Below are positions 6,690-15,218 of a stretch of 22,657 bases of DNA, piece after piece (the first letter of the stretch is position 1; every line of letters begins with the position of its first letter). A program made the position numbers and the translations under genes. A model generated the notes under the pieces. That model was given only the letters and a program-made list of their open reading frames with translations, was not told where the DNA came from and did not search any database. This stretch comes from an uncultured Spirochaetales bacterium (lineage in GTDB: Bacteria > Spirochaetota > Spirochaetia > Sphaerochaetales > Sphaerochaetaceae): positions 1-22,657 of the forward strand of contig CAMEXG010000011.1 of NCBI GenBank assembly GCA_945947045.1, read 5' to 3'.

Positions 6690-7031
6690 ATGGAAATATC
6701 AAAAGAGACAATAGACTACGTTCTTTCTTTCAGTGAAGACAGAGATTGGAAACAGTTTCATAATCCCAAAGATTTAGCCCTCTCATTATCATTGGAGGCA
6801 TCTGAACTATTGGAGCTTTTCCAGTGGCTTGGCAGCGACGAAGCAGTAAAGAAAAATAAAGAGAAAATGAGGGAAGAACTGGCTGACGTCATTGTCTACG
6901 CTATCGATTTTGCAGATGCTTTGGGTTTTGAGGATCTAGATGGACTCATTACGGACAAGATGAAGAAAAATGAGGAAAAGTATCCTCTCACAAAGGCAAA
7001 AGGATCCAATAAAAAGTATACGGAGCTTTAA
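6690..7031 (+). CDS. MazG-like nucleotide pyrophosphohydrolase (RS21-C6/iMazG type)
   Basis: Small all-alpha NTP pyrophosphohydrolase of the MazG superfamily, which converts (d)NTPs to the monophosphate and pyrophosphate and often cleans up non-canonical nucleotides. The 113 residues make a single-domain protein. The Mg-binding pattern ExxE...ExxD is visible as E36-E39 in LEASELLELFQW and E63-D66 in REELADVIVYAIDF. The start is the ATG at 6690, because GGGGA at 6680-6684 is well placed; an in-frame GTG at 6678 would add four residues and has no such site. The gene's end overlaps by 4 nt the end of the convergent ogt gene. Its preferred nucleotide cannot be told. Confidence 0.88.
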   Translation: MEISKETIDYVLSFSEDRDWKQFHNPKDLALSLSLEASELLELFQWLGSDEAVKKNKEKMREELADVIVYAIDFADALGFEDLDGLITDKMKKNEEKYPLTKAKGSNKKYTEL

Positions 7032-7462
7032 TTGTTTTCTATATCTAAAAGCTTTTTCTTTAGCTCTATACCCAGGGAAAAGCCGCCCAGGTTGTTTTTA
7101 CCTACAACCCTATGGCAGGGAATAATAAGAGGGATGGGGTTTTTGCCGCAGGCATTGCCTATAGCTCTATAGGCTTTGCTTCCTATTCTCTCCCCAATCT
7201 CTCCATAACTTACCCTCTCTCCATATTTGATCTTTAATAGCTCCCTCCATACTTTTTCCTGGAAGGGAGTTCCTTTTGGAGACAAGGGAAGATCAAATTC
7301 TTTTCTTTCTCCCCTTAGATATTCCTCTACCTCTGTCTTTGCTTTAAGAAGGAGGGGAGTATACTCTTCGCTTTTAGAAAAAGAAAAGAGAAGGGAAGAT
7401 ATTCCTCCTCCCTCCTCTTCAATCGTTATAGGACCAAGATCCGTCAAGAAAGATATTTTCAA
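7028..7462 (-). CDS. ogt: Methylated-DNA--[protein]-cysteine S-methyltransferase (O6-alkylguanine repair)
   Basis: Suicide DNA-repair protein that moves alkyl groups from O6-alkylguanine (and O4-alkylthymine) to its own cysteine. The active site IIPCHRVV is present with C116. The arginine finger and helix-turn-helix region are seen as AYRAIGNACGKNPIP (R99, N108), and the C-terminal NNLGGFSLGIELKK motif is intact. It is 144 aa, short because the N-terminal domain is reduced, a common Ogt form. Translation starts at TTG (7462-7460), which overlaps the RlmKL stop as TTGA and has an AGGAG site 6 nt upstream. It is the last gene of the hslO-rlmKL-ogt operon and probably depends on translational coupling. 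No Ada-type regulatory domain is present. Confidence 0.93.
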   Translation of the reverse strand: MKISFLTDLGPITIEEEGGGISSLLFSFSKSEEYTPLLLKAKTEVEEYLRGERKEFDLPLSPKGTPFQEKVWRELLKIKYGERVSYGEIGERIGSKAYRAIGNACGKNPIPLIIPCHRVVGKNNLGGFSLGIELKKKLLDIENN

Positions 7463-9678
7463 CTTCTTCTCCTAGGCTTACGGTTTGCACTGATCTTCAC
7501 TTTTATCTTTTTTCTTATGAGATAGCAGTGGTGAATCTTCATATCTCTCTTAAAGTCATCTCCGATAGTCTTCTCTGTAATGTCTTCAACAACATATTTT
7601 TCAGTCACTTCAGGGTCAAGTTTAAACTTCCTGTAGTTATTTGAGAAAATCAATGTGCCTCCAGGAGAGAGATGCATTGCAGCTGCATCTATGAGTTTGA
7701 CATGGTCTCTCTGGACATCGAAGGATCCTCTCCTGTCTTTACTGTTGGAGAATGTAGGAGGATCACAGAAGATAAGGTCGAACTTATCATAAGTATCCCA
7801 AAGCCAATCAATGACATCAGACTTATAGAGAAGGTTACCAAAGACTGTAGAGTAACCGTTGAGTTTCAAGTTCTCTTCCATCCATGCCAGGTATGTGGAG
7901 GATGCATCTACAGATACTGTCGAAAGTGCACCGCCCTTTATGGCGTTTAGTGTTGCCGTTCCTGTATAGCAGAATAGGTTCAAGAATCTCTTATCCTTTG
8001 CCATCTCTTGGATCATCATTCTCACAGGTCTATGATCTAAGAACACTCCTGTATCAAGATAATCTGTGAAGTTGACAAGTAATCTGACGCCGTTTTCTCT
8101 TGCGACCATCATTTTATTATTGGAAGCAAGTCTATTGTACTGGCCTTTTCCTTTCTGTCTTGAGCGCTCTTTGACATAGATAAAGTCTTCATCGATTCCT
8201 GTAGCCTTTTCTGTCGCCCTTACCAGTTCTCCAAGCCTTCTCTTTGCATCTTCAGGATCTATTGTATCCGGAGCTGCGTATTCACTTACTACTACCCACT
8301 TTCCCATGTAGATATCGATGGATGCAGAATACTCAGGCATGTCGGCATCATATATTCTGTAGCATTCTACGCCTTGTTCTTTCATTAAAGGAGTAATCTC
8401 CTTAATGTTCTTCATAAGGCGGTTATATGCCATCTCTGCTCCTGGAGTCAAAGGTTCAGCTTGTCTTAGTTTCTTCTTTTCCAGAGCTTTCTGCATCATT
8501 GCGTCCCTCTCCTCATCAGTGAAGATGTGGTAATGGGCGGCCTGACACATGATTCCACCATTAAACAGAGTGTTGGTTCTATCTGGTTTCATGTCTATGT
8601 TTGACAGTAGCTCGCTGTTTCCAGTAAGAATGGTAGCGTCCCAACCCTTGAATACATTCTGCAGGACTATACCTGTCTTTTCGTATAGGGAGTCGATGTC
8701 CCTGACTGTCATTCTTTCTCCATAAGGAGGATCTGTAACGATGCATCCCTTTGCAACAGGAGGTTTTTCAAGCTTAGTAAAATCCTGCACAGAGAAAGAA
8801 ATAAAATCATAGACGCCAGCTTTAAGGGCTGCAGCCTTGCTGATCTCTACGGCAGTGCGGGAGATATCGGAGGCATAGATGGAAATGTCCCTCTCGTCTA
8901 TTGCCTTTCTTCTTCTCTCCTCAGCTTCTTCTACTACTCTGTCAAAAGCTTCTTTATCAAAGTTAGGAAGACTTTCAAATGGATAAGGTTTTTTCCTCAA
9001 CAAACCTGGAGCTGTATCTGTTGCCATAAGGGCGGCTTCAACAGCGATTGTCCCTGAACCGCAGAATGGATCATAGAATGGGAGGGGATTGCCGTCGTTT
9101 ACACTCTTTCTCCACTCACTTCTTCCTATGAGAGCTGCAGCAAGGTGCTCTTTTAAAAGTGCTTCTGTCTGCTCCCCTCTGTATCCACGCATCGAGAGGT
9201 TCTCTCCTGAGAAGTCTACATACCACTTTACTGTGTTTTCCTCGATGTGGACATGGACTGTAAAGTCCGGTTCATGGATTTCAATATATGGTCTTTCGCC
9301 ATTAAACTTTTGTCTTATTCTCTCTACAATGCCGTCTTTAACTTTCAAAGCTCCATAATGGCTGTTTGTTATGTAACGACAGTTCTGGGTGGTACATGTA
9401 ACTTTCAGAGTCTTAGTAGGGTCGATATATTCTTCCCAAGGAAGCATTGCAGTGGCATCTTCTAGTTCTTTGTCTGAAATGATATCGTCATCTACAAAAA
9501 GCCCCATAAGAAGACGGGAACTGATTCTAGTCTCAAAACAGAATCTATACCCAGTTTCCAATGATCCTTCGAAATCTACTCCGCTTGGAGTGACTCTTAC
9601 TCTTTCAGCTCCGGCTTTTCTAGCCTCTTCGGCAATCAAATCGCCTTGGTTTGCCGCACTTGTTGCAAAAAATATCAC
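7459..9678 (-). CDS. rlmL: Bifunctional 23S rRNA methyltransferase RlmKL (m2G2445 and m7G2069)
   Basis: A 739-aa fusion of two SAM-dependent methyltransferases that modify 23S rRNA in the peptidyl-transferase region. A THUMP RNA-binding domain lies at about residues 45-155. The RlmL half follows, with SAM motif DPFCGSGT (203-210) and catalytic DPPYGER (316-322). The RlmK half has LFCYTGTATL (568-577), VDAS (590-593) and DPPTFSNSK (639-647). The length is near that of the E. coli fusion protein (about 700), with a basic C-terminal tail. It starts at GTG (9678), overlapping the hslO stop as GTGA, with a GGAGG site just upstream, and it overlaps ogt by TTGA. Both halves look complete. RlmK and RlmL activities are assigned by family, not shown here. 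Confidence 0.93.
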   Translation of the reverse strand: MIFFATSAANQGDLIAEEARKAGAERVRVTPSGVDFEGSLETGYRFCFETRISSRLLMGLFVDDDIISDKELEDATAMLPWEEYIDPTKTLKVTCTTQNCRYITNSHYGALKVKDGIVERIRQKFNGERPYIEIHEPDFTVHVHIEENTVKWYVDFSGENLSMRGYRGEQTEALLKEHLAAALIGRSEWRKSVNDGNPLPFYDPFCGSGTIAVEAALMATDTAPGLLRKKPYPFESLPNFDKEAFDRVVEEAEERRRKAIDERDISIYASDISRTAVEISKAAALKAGVYDFISFSVQDFTKLEKPPVAKGCIVTDPPYGERMTVRDIDSLYEKTGIVLQNVFKGWDATILTGNSELLSNIDMKPDRTNTLFNGGIMCQAAHYHIFTDEERDAMMQKALEKKKLRQAEPLTPGAEMAYNRLMKNIKEITPLMKEQGVECYRIYDADMPEYSASIDIYMGKWVVVSEYAAPDTIDPEDAKRRLGELVRATEKATGIDEDFIYVKERSRQKGKGQYNRLASNNKMMVARENGVRLLVNFTDYLDTGVFLDHRPVRMMIQEMAKDKRFLNLFCYTGTATLNAIKGGALSTVSVDASSTYLAWMEENLKLNGYSTVFGNLLYKSDVIDWLWDTYDKFDLIFCDPPTFSNSKDRRGSFDVQRDHVKLIDAAAMHLSPGGTLIFSNNYRKFKLDPEVTEKYVVEDITEKTIGDDFKRDMKIHHCYLIRKKIKVKISANRKPRRRS

Positions 9679-10604
9679 TTTTCCTCCGTAAAGAGCGTTT
9701 CCAAGTCGCTCTTCTCAAATTTATATTCAGTGCCGCAGTTGAAGCACTGTAAGACAAGGGGGGACTCTCCCTTGAGTATTTCTTTTTTTTCTCCCTCTGG
9801 AAGATTTTTCAAGTATCCTTCGAATCCTTTTTTTGAGCAAGGGCAAGAGAAGCCGATAGGAGAAGAATCTAGACTCATTACTCCGAAAGATGAAAATTCT
9901 TTTTCCATATATTCTTTCAGTGTGCCGCCTTCAGATAAGAAAGTACCGATATCAGTCATGGTAGATGCTTTTTGCTGAAGAGATTCAAGTACATCTTCTC
10001 CGCATCCAGGTAGAGCCTGCATAAAGATTCCACCTGCTCCCCATACTCTTCCCATTTTGTCAAAATGGACAGAGAGTGCAAATAATGAAGGTGTCTCCTG
10101 TGACTGCTTATAGTAAAGGGCCAGATCTTGTGCCAGGTGGCCGTATTCCATCATTATCTGACCTGAGAATGGAGTCTTTGAGCCTTCGAGAATCTTTGTG
10201 ACAGTCAAGAATCCGGGGCCATAGATTTCATTTGTATCAAGGCTTTTGAGCTCATGTTCAAGAGGAATAGGGTTACATAATAAATATCCTCTGACGGCGC
10301 CACATGCCCAGGATTCTATGCTCATGCCCTTGACAGGTCCTCCACACTCGATTTCCAACCTTATTCTGTCATTGCCTTTGACCTCAGAAGAGAGTAGGGC
10401 TCCTGCGATATATCCCTGTCCAAGCATATATGTTTCAAGTAAGCCCGTCTTATGGTTCGCCCTCATTTCGTTGACCATTCTTGTGGCAGATACGGCGCTT
10501 ACTCTGACTTCGCCGTCTGCAATAAGAAAGACTTCCCTTTTATCGTCTTTGAGAGATGAAATATGATCCATCAGTTCTTTGTCATAAATCTTTTCTTTAA
10601 TCAT
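9675..10604 (-). CDS. hslO: Redox-regulated chaperone Hsp33
   Basis: Cytoplasmic holdase that is switched on by oxidation and unfolding of a C-terminal zinc centre. The four zinc cysteines are all present as C254-P-C256 and C287-F-N-C290, the canonical CxC...CxxC arrangement. The N-terminal domain holds the family segments RMVNEMRANHKTG and GPVKGMSIES. The length of 309 aa from the ATG at 10604 is close to E. coli Hsp33 (about 290). An in-frame start at 10661 would add 19 residues that are unlike the family and is rejected. The chosen ATG has no ribosome binding site but has TACAAT exactly 7 nt upstream, so the mRNA may be leaderless. It is first in the operon with rlmKL and ogt. Confidence 0.92.
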   Translation of the reverse strand: MIKEKIYDKELMDHISSLKDDKREVFLIADGEVRVSAVSATRMVNEMRANHKTGLLETYMLGQGYIAGALLSSEVKGNDRIRLEIECGGPVKGMSIESWACGAVRGYLLCNPIPLEHELKSLDTNEIYGPGFLTVTKILEGSKTPFSGQIMMEYGHLAQDLALYYKQSQETPSLFALSVHFDKMGRVWGAGGIFMQALPGCGEDVLESLQQKASTMTDIGTFLSEGGTLKEYMEKEFSSFGVMSLDSSPIGFSCPCSKKGFEGYLKNLPEGEKKEILKGESPLVLQCFNCGTEYKFEKSDLETLFTEEK

Positions 10605-10617
10605 AGTTATTATTGTA
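10605..10617 (-). promoter_or_regulatory. Candidate leaderless -10 of the hslO operon
   Basis: On the minus strand TACAAT (10617-10612, 5 of 6 to TATAAT) is followed by 7 nt and the hslO ATG at 10604. There is no Shine-Dalgarno sequence in between, and no convincing -35 at 17 bp. Confidence 0.4.
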
Positions 10618-10692
10618 GTAAAAGGAGAGGTATAGTGGAAGTGACGAAAATGCTTGTTCATCTATTCTCCATTTTTCTTTATTCTTATTGCG

Positions 10693-10721
10693 TTGTCTTT
10701 GGTTAGATATAAGAGTATCTT
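10693..10721 (+). promoter_or_regulatory. Candidate promoter of the tripartite export operon
   Basis: TTGTCT at 10693-10698 (4 of 6) and TATCTT at 10716-10721 (4 of 6) are 17 bp apart, upstream of the TolC-type gene. An alternative -10 is GATAAT at 10728-10733. The divergent hslO promoter lies about 75 bp to the left. Nothing else is visible in the 149-bp gap. Confidence 0.3.
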
Positions 10722-10753
10722 TCTTTTGATAATAATTAGTTTCCGGAGTATAA

Positions 10754-12166
10754 ATGAAAAAGGCATTTTTGGTAATAGTGGTGTCTCTCTTTGCTCTTTC
10801 ATCCGTGTTTTCAGTCAGTCTGGATGAAATAATAAATGGAGCCAAAGAATTGAGCCCCACATATCAGAACGTAATTCTTTCATATGAAAATTCTTTGATA
10901 AACATAAGAAGCCTTGAAAGAAAAGATAAAGTCGGAGTCTCTGTCTCCGCTTCCGTCAATCCTCTCTATGAAGAGAATAGTCTACTGGGTGGCTCGGTAG
11001 AAACAAAGAAGGGAATAAACACCTCATCCACAGCTACTATCACTCTCCCTAATGACGGTAAGACGACGATCTCTGGAGGAGTGGGAGTAAAGACGTTTTA
11101 TGATGGATCCTCCACGACTACTAGTCTTTCTCTGGATGCTTCCCATACTTTCGACTTTACCGGGTATTCGTCTTCTACTACCGATGATTTGACACTTGCC
11201 ACCACAAAGTATTCTACAGAGCTTTCCAAAGCTACATCCGAGCTTAATTTTGAAAAGAGTGTAATCAACACCGTCTCTGCTATTCTTTCTTATGAGAAAA
11301 ACATCAAGAAAGCCCAGAAGAGCGTAGATGACCAAAAGAGCATAGTAGAGAAGATGGAGACACTGGGTACATATTCCAAGTCATCTACCACGTATATTAA
11401 TGCTGTAAATGTTCTTAATCAGCTTCAATCTTCTCTTGATTCAGCTCAGAAGCAGTACGAGAATGCCTTGAAGAGTTTTGAAAAAGTAAGCGGTATGGAG
11501 TGGACGGGACTAGATGATATCCCAGAGCCTGTTTTGGATTTGAAGATTTATGATAACGGAAATACTTCCGTTCTTATTACATCTCTGAAAGCAGAAGCTG
11601 CAGTAGAGAACTATAAAGCAGAAGTGGCGAAACTAAATCCTATGAACCTTTCTGTTTCAGGAAAAGTAAACGGCACTATTTCCGACTCCTCCAGCACTTC
11701 TATTTCAACTTCTCTTTCTTATACTGGTGACAATTGGTCTATCTCCGCCACCCCGGGATTATCGATAACAAAAGACAAGACTGTTCCGTCTTTAACAATA
11801 AGCGGAAGGTGGTCAAATGGCGGAACTATGAATACAAGCGACGAAGACGCCCTCTCCGCTTCATCAAATAAGATGGTTTCCGCTGAGAATGATTACAGGG
11901 ACGCCTTCTCTTCATATTTCGATGAAGCTCAGTCGCTATCTCTTCGTATTCTCTCTTGGGAGGCAGAGTACTCCAATGCCAAGGCTTCTCTTGATTATGC
12001 AAAAATGATGTATGAGAACGAAAAGGTTATGTTGGAATATGGTTTCTCAACAGAGAAAGACGTAAGAAGTGCAGAGTTAAGTGTCATCTCTGCAGAGTAT
12101 GATTTAAAGATGACGATGCTTGAAGGACTCTCTTTGGAGAGAGACCTGAAGATATTTGCTCTATAA
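10754..12166 (+). CDS. TolC-type outer-membrane efflux factor
   Basis: Outer-membrane channel of the TolC/OEP family, which links to the adaptor and ABC pump encoded next. Signal peptide at residues 1-20 (cut near VFS/VSLDE). Long amphipathic helices at about 22-58, 150-240, 275-295 and 370-470 alternate with two Ser/Thr-rich beta regions (about 58-140 and 297-360). This gives the two-fold internal repeat of the family. Sequence similarity to characterised members looks low, so the call rests on architecture, length (470 aa) and operon position. The beta regions look longer than the two strands per half seen in E. coli TolC. The ATG at 10754 has CGGAG five nt upstream. The adaptor gene starts 14 nt after the stop. 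Confidence 0.82.
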   Translation: MKKAFLVIVVSLFALSSVFSVSLDEIINGAKELSPTYQNVILSYENSLINIRSLERKDKVGVSVSASVNPLYEENSLLGGSVETKKGINTSSTATITLPNDGKTTISGGVGVKTFYDGSSTTTSLSLDASHTFDFTGYSSSTTDDLTLATTKYSTELSKATSELNFEKSVINTVSAILSYEKNIKKAQKSVDDQKSIVEKMETLGTYSKSSTTYINAVNVLNQLQSSLDSAQKQYENALKSFEKVSGMEWTGLDDIPEPVLDLKIYDNGNTSVLITSLKAEAAVENYKAEVAKLNPMNLSVSGKVNGTISDSSSTSISTSLSYTGDNWSISATPGLSITKDKTVPSLTISGRWSNGGTMNTSDEDALSASSNKMVSAENDYRDAFSSYFDEAQSLSLRILSWEAEYSNAKASLDYAKMMYENEKVMLEYGFSTEKDVRSAELSVISAEYDLKMTMLEGLSLERDLKIFAL

Positions 12167-12180
12167 TGGAGATATAGACT

Positions 12181-13287
12181 ATGGACGATAAGAAAAAGAT
12201 TGAAGAAGCTCTCAGCGAAAGCGAGATTCAAGAAAAGAAACTAAGGGCTGCAAAGGCTGCAAGAAAGAGAAAAAAGAGAATAAAGAGCATCATAGGATGG
12301 CTTGTCGTCATATTGATCATCTCTCTTGTCCTGATCTGGTTCTTGAAGATGAAGAAAGACAGTGAAGCTCAGATTGAAGCTTTGAAGAATATGAACTCTC
12401 AAATCGAAGCTACAGTGGAGAAAAGCACATATGACAGGGAGATAGATATTTCTGGATATGTAGTACCCTTCGACACTTTGGAAGCCAAGTTTAGAAGTAC
12501 GGGTGCTGTAACAGGAGTGTATGTAAGTGAAGGCGACTATGTAAAAGAAGGTCAGGTTCTTGCAACTATCGACGATACTCAGCAGAGAATGAATCTCCAG
12601 GATATTGAAAACCAGATTGCTGAAGCCAGGCTATCTGGTTCTACAAAGACTTTGGAACTCTTGGAGATGAGAAAGAAAAACTACGAAAACGCTTTGGATT
12701 ATACAACCCTCAAAGCTAACTTTGACGGTGTAGTTTCGAAAGTAGATGTAGTAGTAAACGATTATTTCGATGCTGGATCCAGTGCAGTGACTATCATTGA
12801 TAGGTCAAAGTTAAAGACTACCATCGAAATAGATGAAATCGATATGCAGTATGTGACTCTTGGACAGAAGGCTGTTCTCCACTTCGATTCTGTTCCTGGA
12901 GTGGATGTGGAGGCTTATGTCTCATATATTCCTATGACAGGCCGATATACAACTCAGGGAATAGGTGTAGTGGATGTAGAGCTTACTATCGATAATCCTC
13001 CAGAGGCTTTGATTCCAGGCTTTACATTTAACGGTACTCTTACTTATGACGGAGAAGTGGAGATGCTTCTCATTCCTTCCTCGGCTGTAAAGACAGGGCG
13101 TGGCGGTCAGACTTCTGTAACTGTAAAGAACCCAGACGGAACAACAGATGAGAGAAAGGTCACTGTACAATACCTTGGAGAAGGAATGTCACAGGTGCTT
13201 TCTGGACTTAAGGAAGGCGAAGTGGTGGTTTATGAACCAAGTTCAAACAATGCTTTTTCTATGATGATGGGGATGATGGGAATATGA
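12181..13287 (+). CDS. MacA/HlyD-type periplasmic adaptor (membrane fusion protein)
   Basis: Adaptor that bridges the inner-membrane pump and the outer-membrane factor. A very basic cytoplasmic N-terminus (KAARKRKKRIK) precedes one membrane anchor at about residues 38-56. Then come a beta-barrel strand region, the first lipoyl half (GAVTGVYVSEGDYVKEGQVLATID), a short helical hairpin (about 135-175), the second lipoyl half (LKANFDGVVSKVDVVVNDYF) and beta-barrel/membrane-proximal domains. The hairpin is about 40 residues, shorter than that of E. coli MacA. The protein is 368 aa and ends in a Met-rich tail. GGAG lies 9 nt before the ATG, and the stop overlaps the ATPase start as ATGA, indicating coupled translation. 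Confidence 0.9.
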   Translation: MDDKKKIEEALSESEIQEKKLRAAKAARKRKKRIKSIIGWLVVILIISLVLIWFLKMKKDSEAQIEALKNMNSQIEATVEKSTYDREIDISGYVVPFDTLEAKFRSTGAVTGVYVSEGDYVKEGQVLATIDDTQQRMNLQDIENQIAEARLSGSTKTLELLEMRKKNYENALDYTTLKANFDGVVSKVDVVVNDYFDAGSSAVTIIDRSKLKTTIEIDEIDMQYVTLGQKAVLHFDSVPGVDVEAYVSYIPMTGRYTTQGIGVVDVELTIDNPPEALIPGFTFNGTLTYDGEVEMLLIPSSAVKTGRGGQTSVTVKNPDGTTDERKVTVQYLGEGMSQVLSGLKEGEVVVYEPSSNNAFSMMMGMMGI

Positions 13288-13982
13288 TAGAAAAGCCTGT
13301 AATACAGCTTATTGATGTCAGGCGCTACTATCTAGTGGGTGAATATCTTGTAAAAGCTTTGGATGGTGTATCACTTTCCATTCCAAGAGGCTCTTTTACA
13401 GCCATCATGGGGCCCAGCGGCAGTGGTAAGTCTACAATGATGAATCTCATAGGCTGCTTAGATACTCCTACTAGCGGTTACATCACCATAGGCGGTGAAA
13501 TGACTAATGGCATGAATGAAGAGGAGCTTGCATATCTTAGAAATGAAAAGATAGGCTTTGTGTTTCAGCAGTTTAACCTCCTTGGCAAGGTCAATGCCTT
13601 GGAAAATGTTATGACGCCTATGACATATGCAGGAATTCCTCATAAAGAGAGAAGAGAAAGAGCAGAGGAGATGCTGGAGAAAGTAGGATTGAAGGACAGA
13701 ATGAAGCATCTGCCATCTGAGCTTTCAGGAGGTCAGAAGCAGAGAGTCGCCATAGCCAGAGCTTTGGTAAATGATCCTGATATTCTATTGGCTGACGAGC
13801 CTACAGGTGCTTTGGACAGTAAGACGGGAAGCGAAGTAATGGGGCTTTTTCAGGAGCTTCATGAAGAAGGAAGGACAATCGTCTTTGTAACACACGATAG
13901 GAAACTGGGCTCCCAGTGTCCGAATCAGGTGTTAATAAAAGACGGAAGGATAGTGGAAGGCGATGTTTTTGGAGAATCTTAA
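13284..13982 (+). CDS. MacB/LolD-type ABC transporter ATP-binding protein
   Basis: Cytoplasmic ATPase of the MacB/LolD (mechanotransmission) ABC class. Walker A GPSGSGKS is at 43-50, Q-loop FQQFNLL at 94-100, signature LSGGQ at 147-151, Walker B ILLADE at 167-172 followed by the D-loop GALD, and switch H204 in VTHD. The 232 aa are full length. In E. coli MacB the ATPase and permease are one polypeptide; here they are separate genes. The gene overlaps the adaptor by ATGA at its start and the permease gene by 20 nt at its end, so the three are translationally linked. Confidence 0.94.
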   Translation: MIEKPVIQLIDVRRYYLVGEYLVKALDGVSLSIPRGSFTAIMGPSGSGKSTMMNLIGCLDTPTSGYITIGGEMTNGMNEEELAYLRNEKIGFVFQQFNLLGKVNALENVMTPMTYAGIPHKERRERAEEMLEKVGLKDRMKHLPSELSGGQKQRVAIARALVNDPDILLADEPTGALDSKTGSEVMGLFQELHEEGRTIVFVTHDRKLGSQCPNQVLIKDGRIVEGDVFGES

Positions 13983-15132
13983 GCTTGCGTTCAATAGCAT
14001 GTTCACCAACAAAATGAGAACCTTTCTCTCCTTGTTGGGTATAGTGATAGGTGTTGGTTCCGTGGTAACCATCATGAATCTTGGGGAAAGTGTCAAAAGA
14101 TCTATTACAGACAGTATGAATATCGGGGGTGTCGATGAAGTCTCTGTAATTCCAACAGGAGCCAATGCTGTATTCTCGGAAGAGTTTGCATATACTTTCC
14201 AAGATAATGTGTTGGGAATAGAGAGTGTATCTATCTATGTAAATACAAATGCAACTCTTCGTAACGGGCAGGAGACTAAGAATGCCCAGGTCTATGGCGT
14301 CACTTCAAACTATTTCGATTCTTCTGAAGATATTCTTTATGGTGATTTTTTTACAAGAGAGAATAACTTGCATAGAGATCAGGTGGTGGTGTTGGGATAT
14401 GACTTGGCCCAGGACTTGTTCCCAGGTGGGGACGCAGTAGGTTCCTATGTCTCAATATTCCGCAATCAATCTAAGCAATATAGAGTAGTTGGCGTTCTGG
14501 ATGACACTTCAGGTTCTATAAGCACCAACACTAACAATTATGCTTTCATTCCCTTCAATACTTTCGACCAAAGACTAAAAAAAGTGAACGCGGTGTCCCA
14601 GTACACTATAAAAATAAAGGAGGGATACAACGCTACTGATGTCGCCGCCGACATTAAGTCATATCTATCTACTGTGGCTTCTTCCAATGACTACTACGTC
14701 TCATCAGCCCAGGAGCTTGTAAACATGACGGAGTCTGTTACAGGATATCTGACTACGTTCCTTGCAGCTATAGCGGCAATATCGCTGTTGGTAGGTGGTA
14801 TCGGGATCATGAACATCATGCTCGTGACAGTTGTTGAAAGGACGAGAGAGATAGGTATCAGAAAGGCCTTGGGTGCAACTCCCAAGACAATCAGGTCCCA
14901 GTTCCTGGTTGAGGCTACTGTTCTTTCTATTTTCGGTGGAGTGATAGGAATAATATTTGGAGTAGTAGTAAGTTATGTAGTGGCCTCCGCTGCAGGCTGG
15001 ACACTTTACTTCTCAATCGGAGCCATTGTCCTATCTTTGGCTTTCTCCTCGGCTGTAGGAATATTCTTCGGCTGGTATCCGGCTGCAAAAGCTGCGGCTT
15101 TGGATCCTATAGAAGCTTTGGCATACGAGTAA
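13963..15132 (+). CDS. MacB/FtsX-type ABC transporter permease
   Basis: Inner-membrane permease of the MacB/FtsX family. The first helix (about residues 19-42, FLSLLGIVIGVGSVVTI) is followed by a large periplasmic MacB core domain (about 45-260) and three C-terminal helices (about 264-290, 315-345 and 350-372). The family ending GWYPAAKAAALDPIEAL is intact. At 389 aa it is complete. With its partner ATPase it forms a type VII ABC pump that drives substrates held in the periplasm through the adaptor and outer-membrane factor. The start ATG at 13963 lies inside the ATPase gene; GGAAGG precedes it by only 2 nt. Last gene of the operon, with a strong terminator 18 nt downstream. The export substrate (drug, lipoprotein or peptide) cannot be inferred. 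Confidence 0.93.
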   Translation: MFLENLKLAFNSMFTNKMRTFLSLLGIVIGVGSVVTIMNLGESVKRSITDSMNIGGVDEVSVIPTGANAVFSEEFAYTFQDNVLGIESVSIYVNTNATLRNGQETKNAQVYGVTSNYFDSSEDILYGDFFTRENNLHRDQVVVLGYDLAQDLFPGGDAVGSYVSIFRNQSKQYRVVGVLDDTSGSISTNTNNYAFIPFNTFDQRLKKVNAVSQYTIKIKEGYNATDVAADIKSYLSTVASSNDYYVSSAQELVNMTESVTGYLTTFLAAIAAISLLVGGIGIMNIMLVTVVERTREIGIRKALGATPKTIRSQFLVEATVLSIFGGVIGIIFGVVVSYVVASAAGWTLYFSIGAIVLSLAFSSAVGIFFGWYPAAKAAALDPIEALAYE

Positions 15133-15150
15133 TTCTTTTTAACTTTCGAC

Positions 15151-15188
15151 ATGCGGGGATGGAATCTGTATTTCGTCCCCGTATTTTT
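15151..15188 (+). terminator. Strong Rho-independent terminator of the export operon
   Basis: Bases 15151-15165 pair with 15170-15184 over 15 bp (including three G-U pairs) around the tetraloop CTGT. A T-run at 15184-15188 follows. It lies 18 nt after the permease stop. Confidence 0.88.
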
Positions 15189-15201
15189 CTCAGTGTTAAA
15201 A

Positions 15202-15218
15202 TTAACATGGAATTAACT
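15202..15218 (+). promoter_or_regulatory. Pho-box-like direct repeat before the Na/phosphate cotransporter
   Basis: TTAACA (15202-15207) and TTAACT (15213-15218) are direct repeats with an 11-bp period. This matches the B. subtilis PhoP box pattern (TTAACA repeated with a 5-nt gap). It lies 44-60 bp before the ATG of a phosphate transporter gene, which suits a phosphate-response site. The surroundings are AT-rich, and more TTAA words occur nearby (15196, 15228), so chance is possible. A weak -10, TATGTT at 15245-15250, follows. Confidence 0.3.

Noticed and set aside
10605..10661. Longer Hsp33 N-terminus starting at 10661
   Set aside because: The extra 19 residues do not resemble the family and would run across the candidate -10; the ATG at 10604 begins close to the conserved domain.
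13963..13982. Possible frameshift joining the ATPase and permease into one MacB
   Set aside because: Both proteins have complete, normal ends (ATPase past its switch His; permease with a typical MFLENLKLAFNSM start). The 20-nt overlap is an ordinary operon junction.
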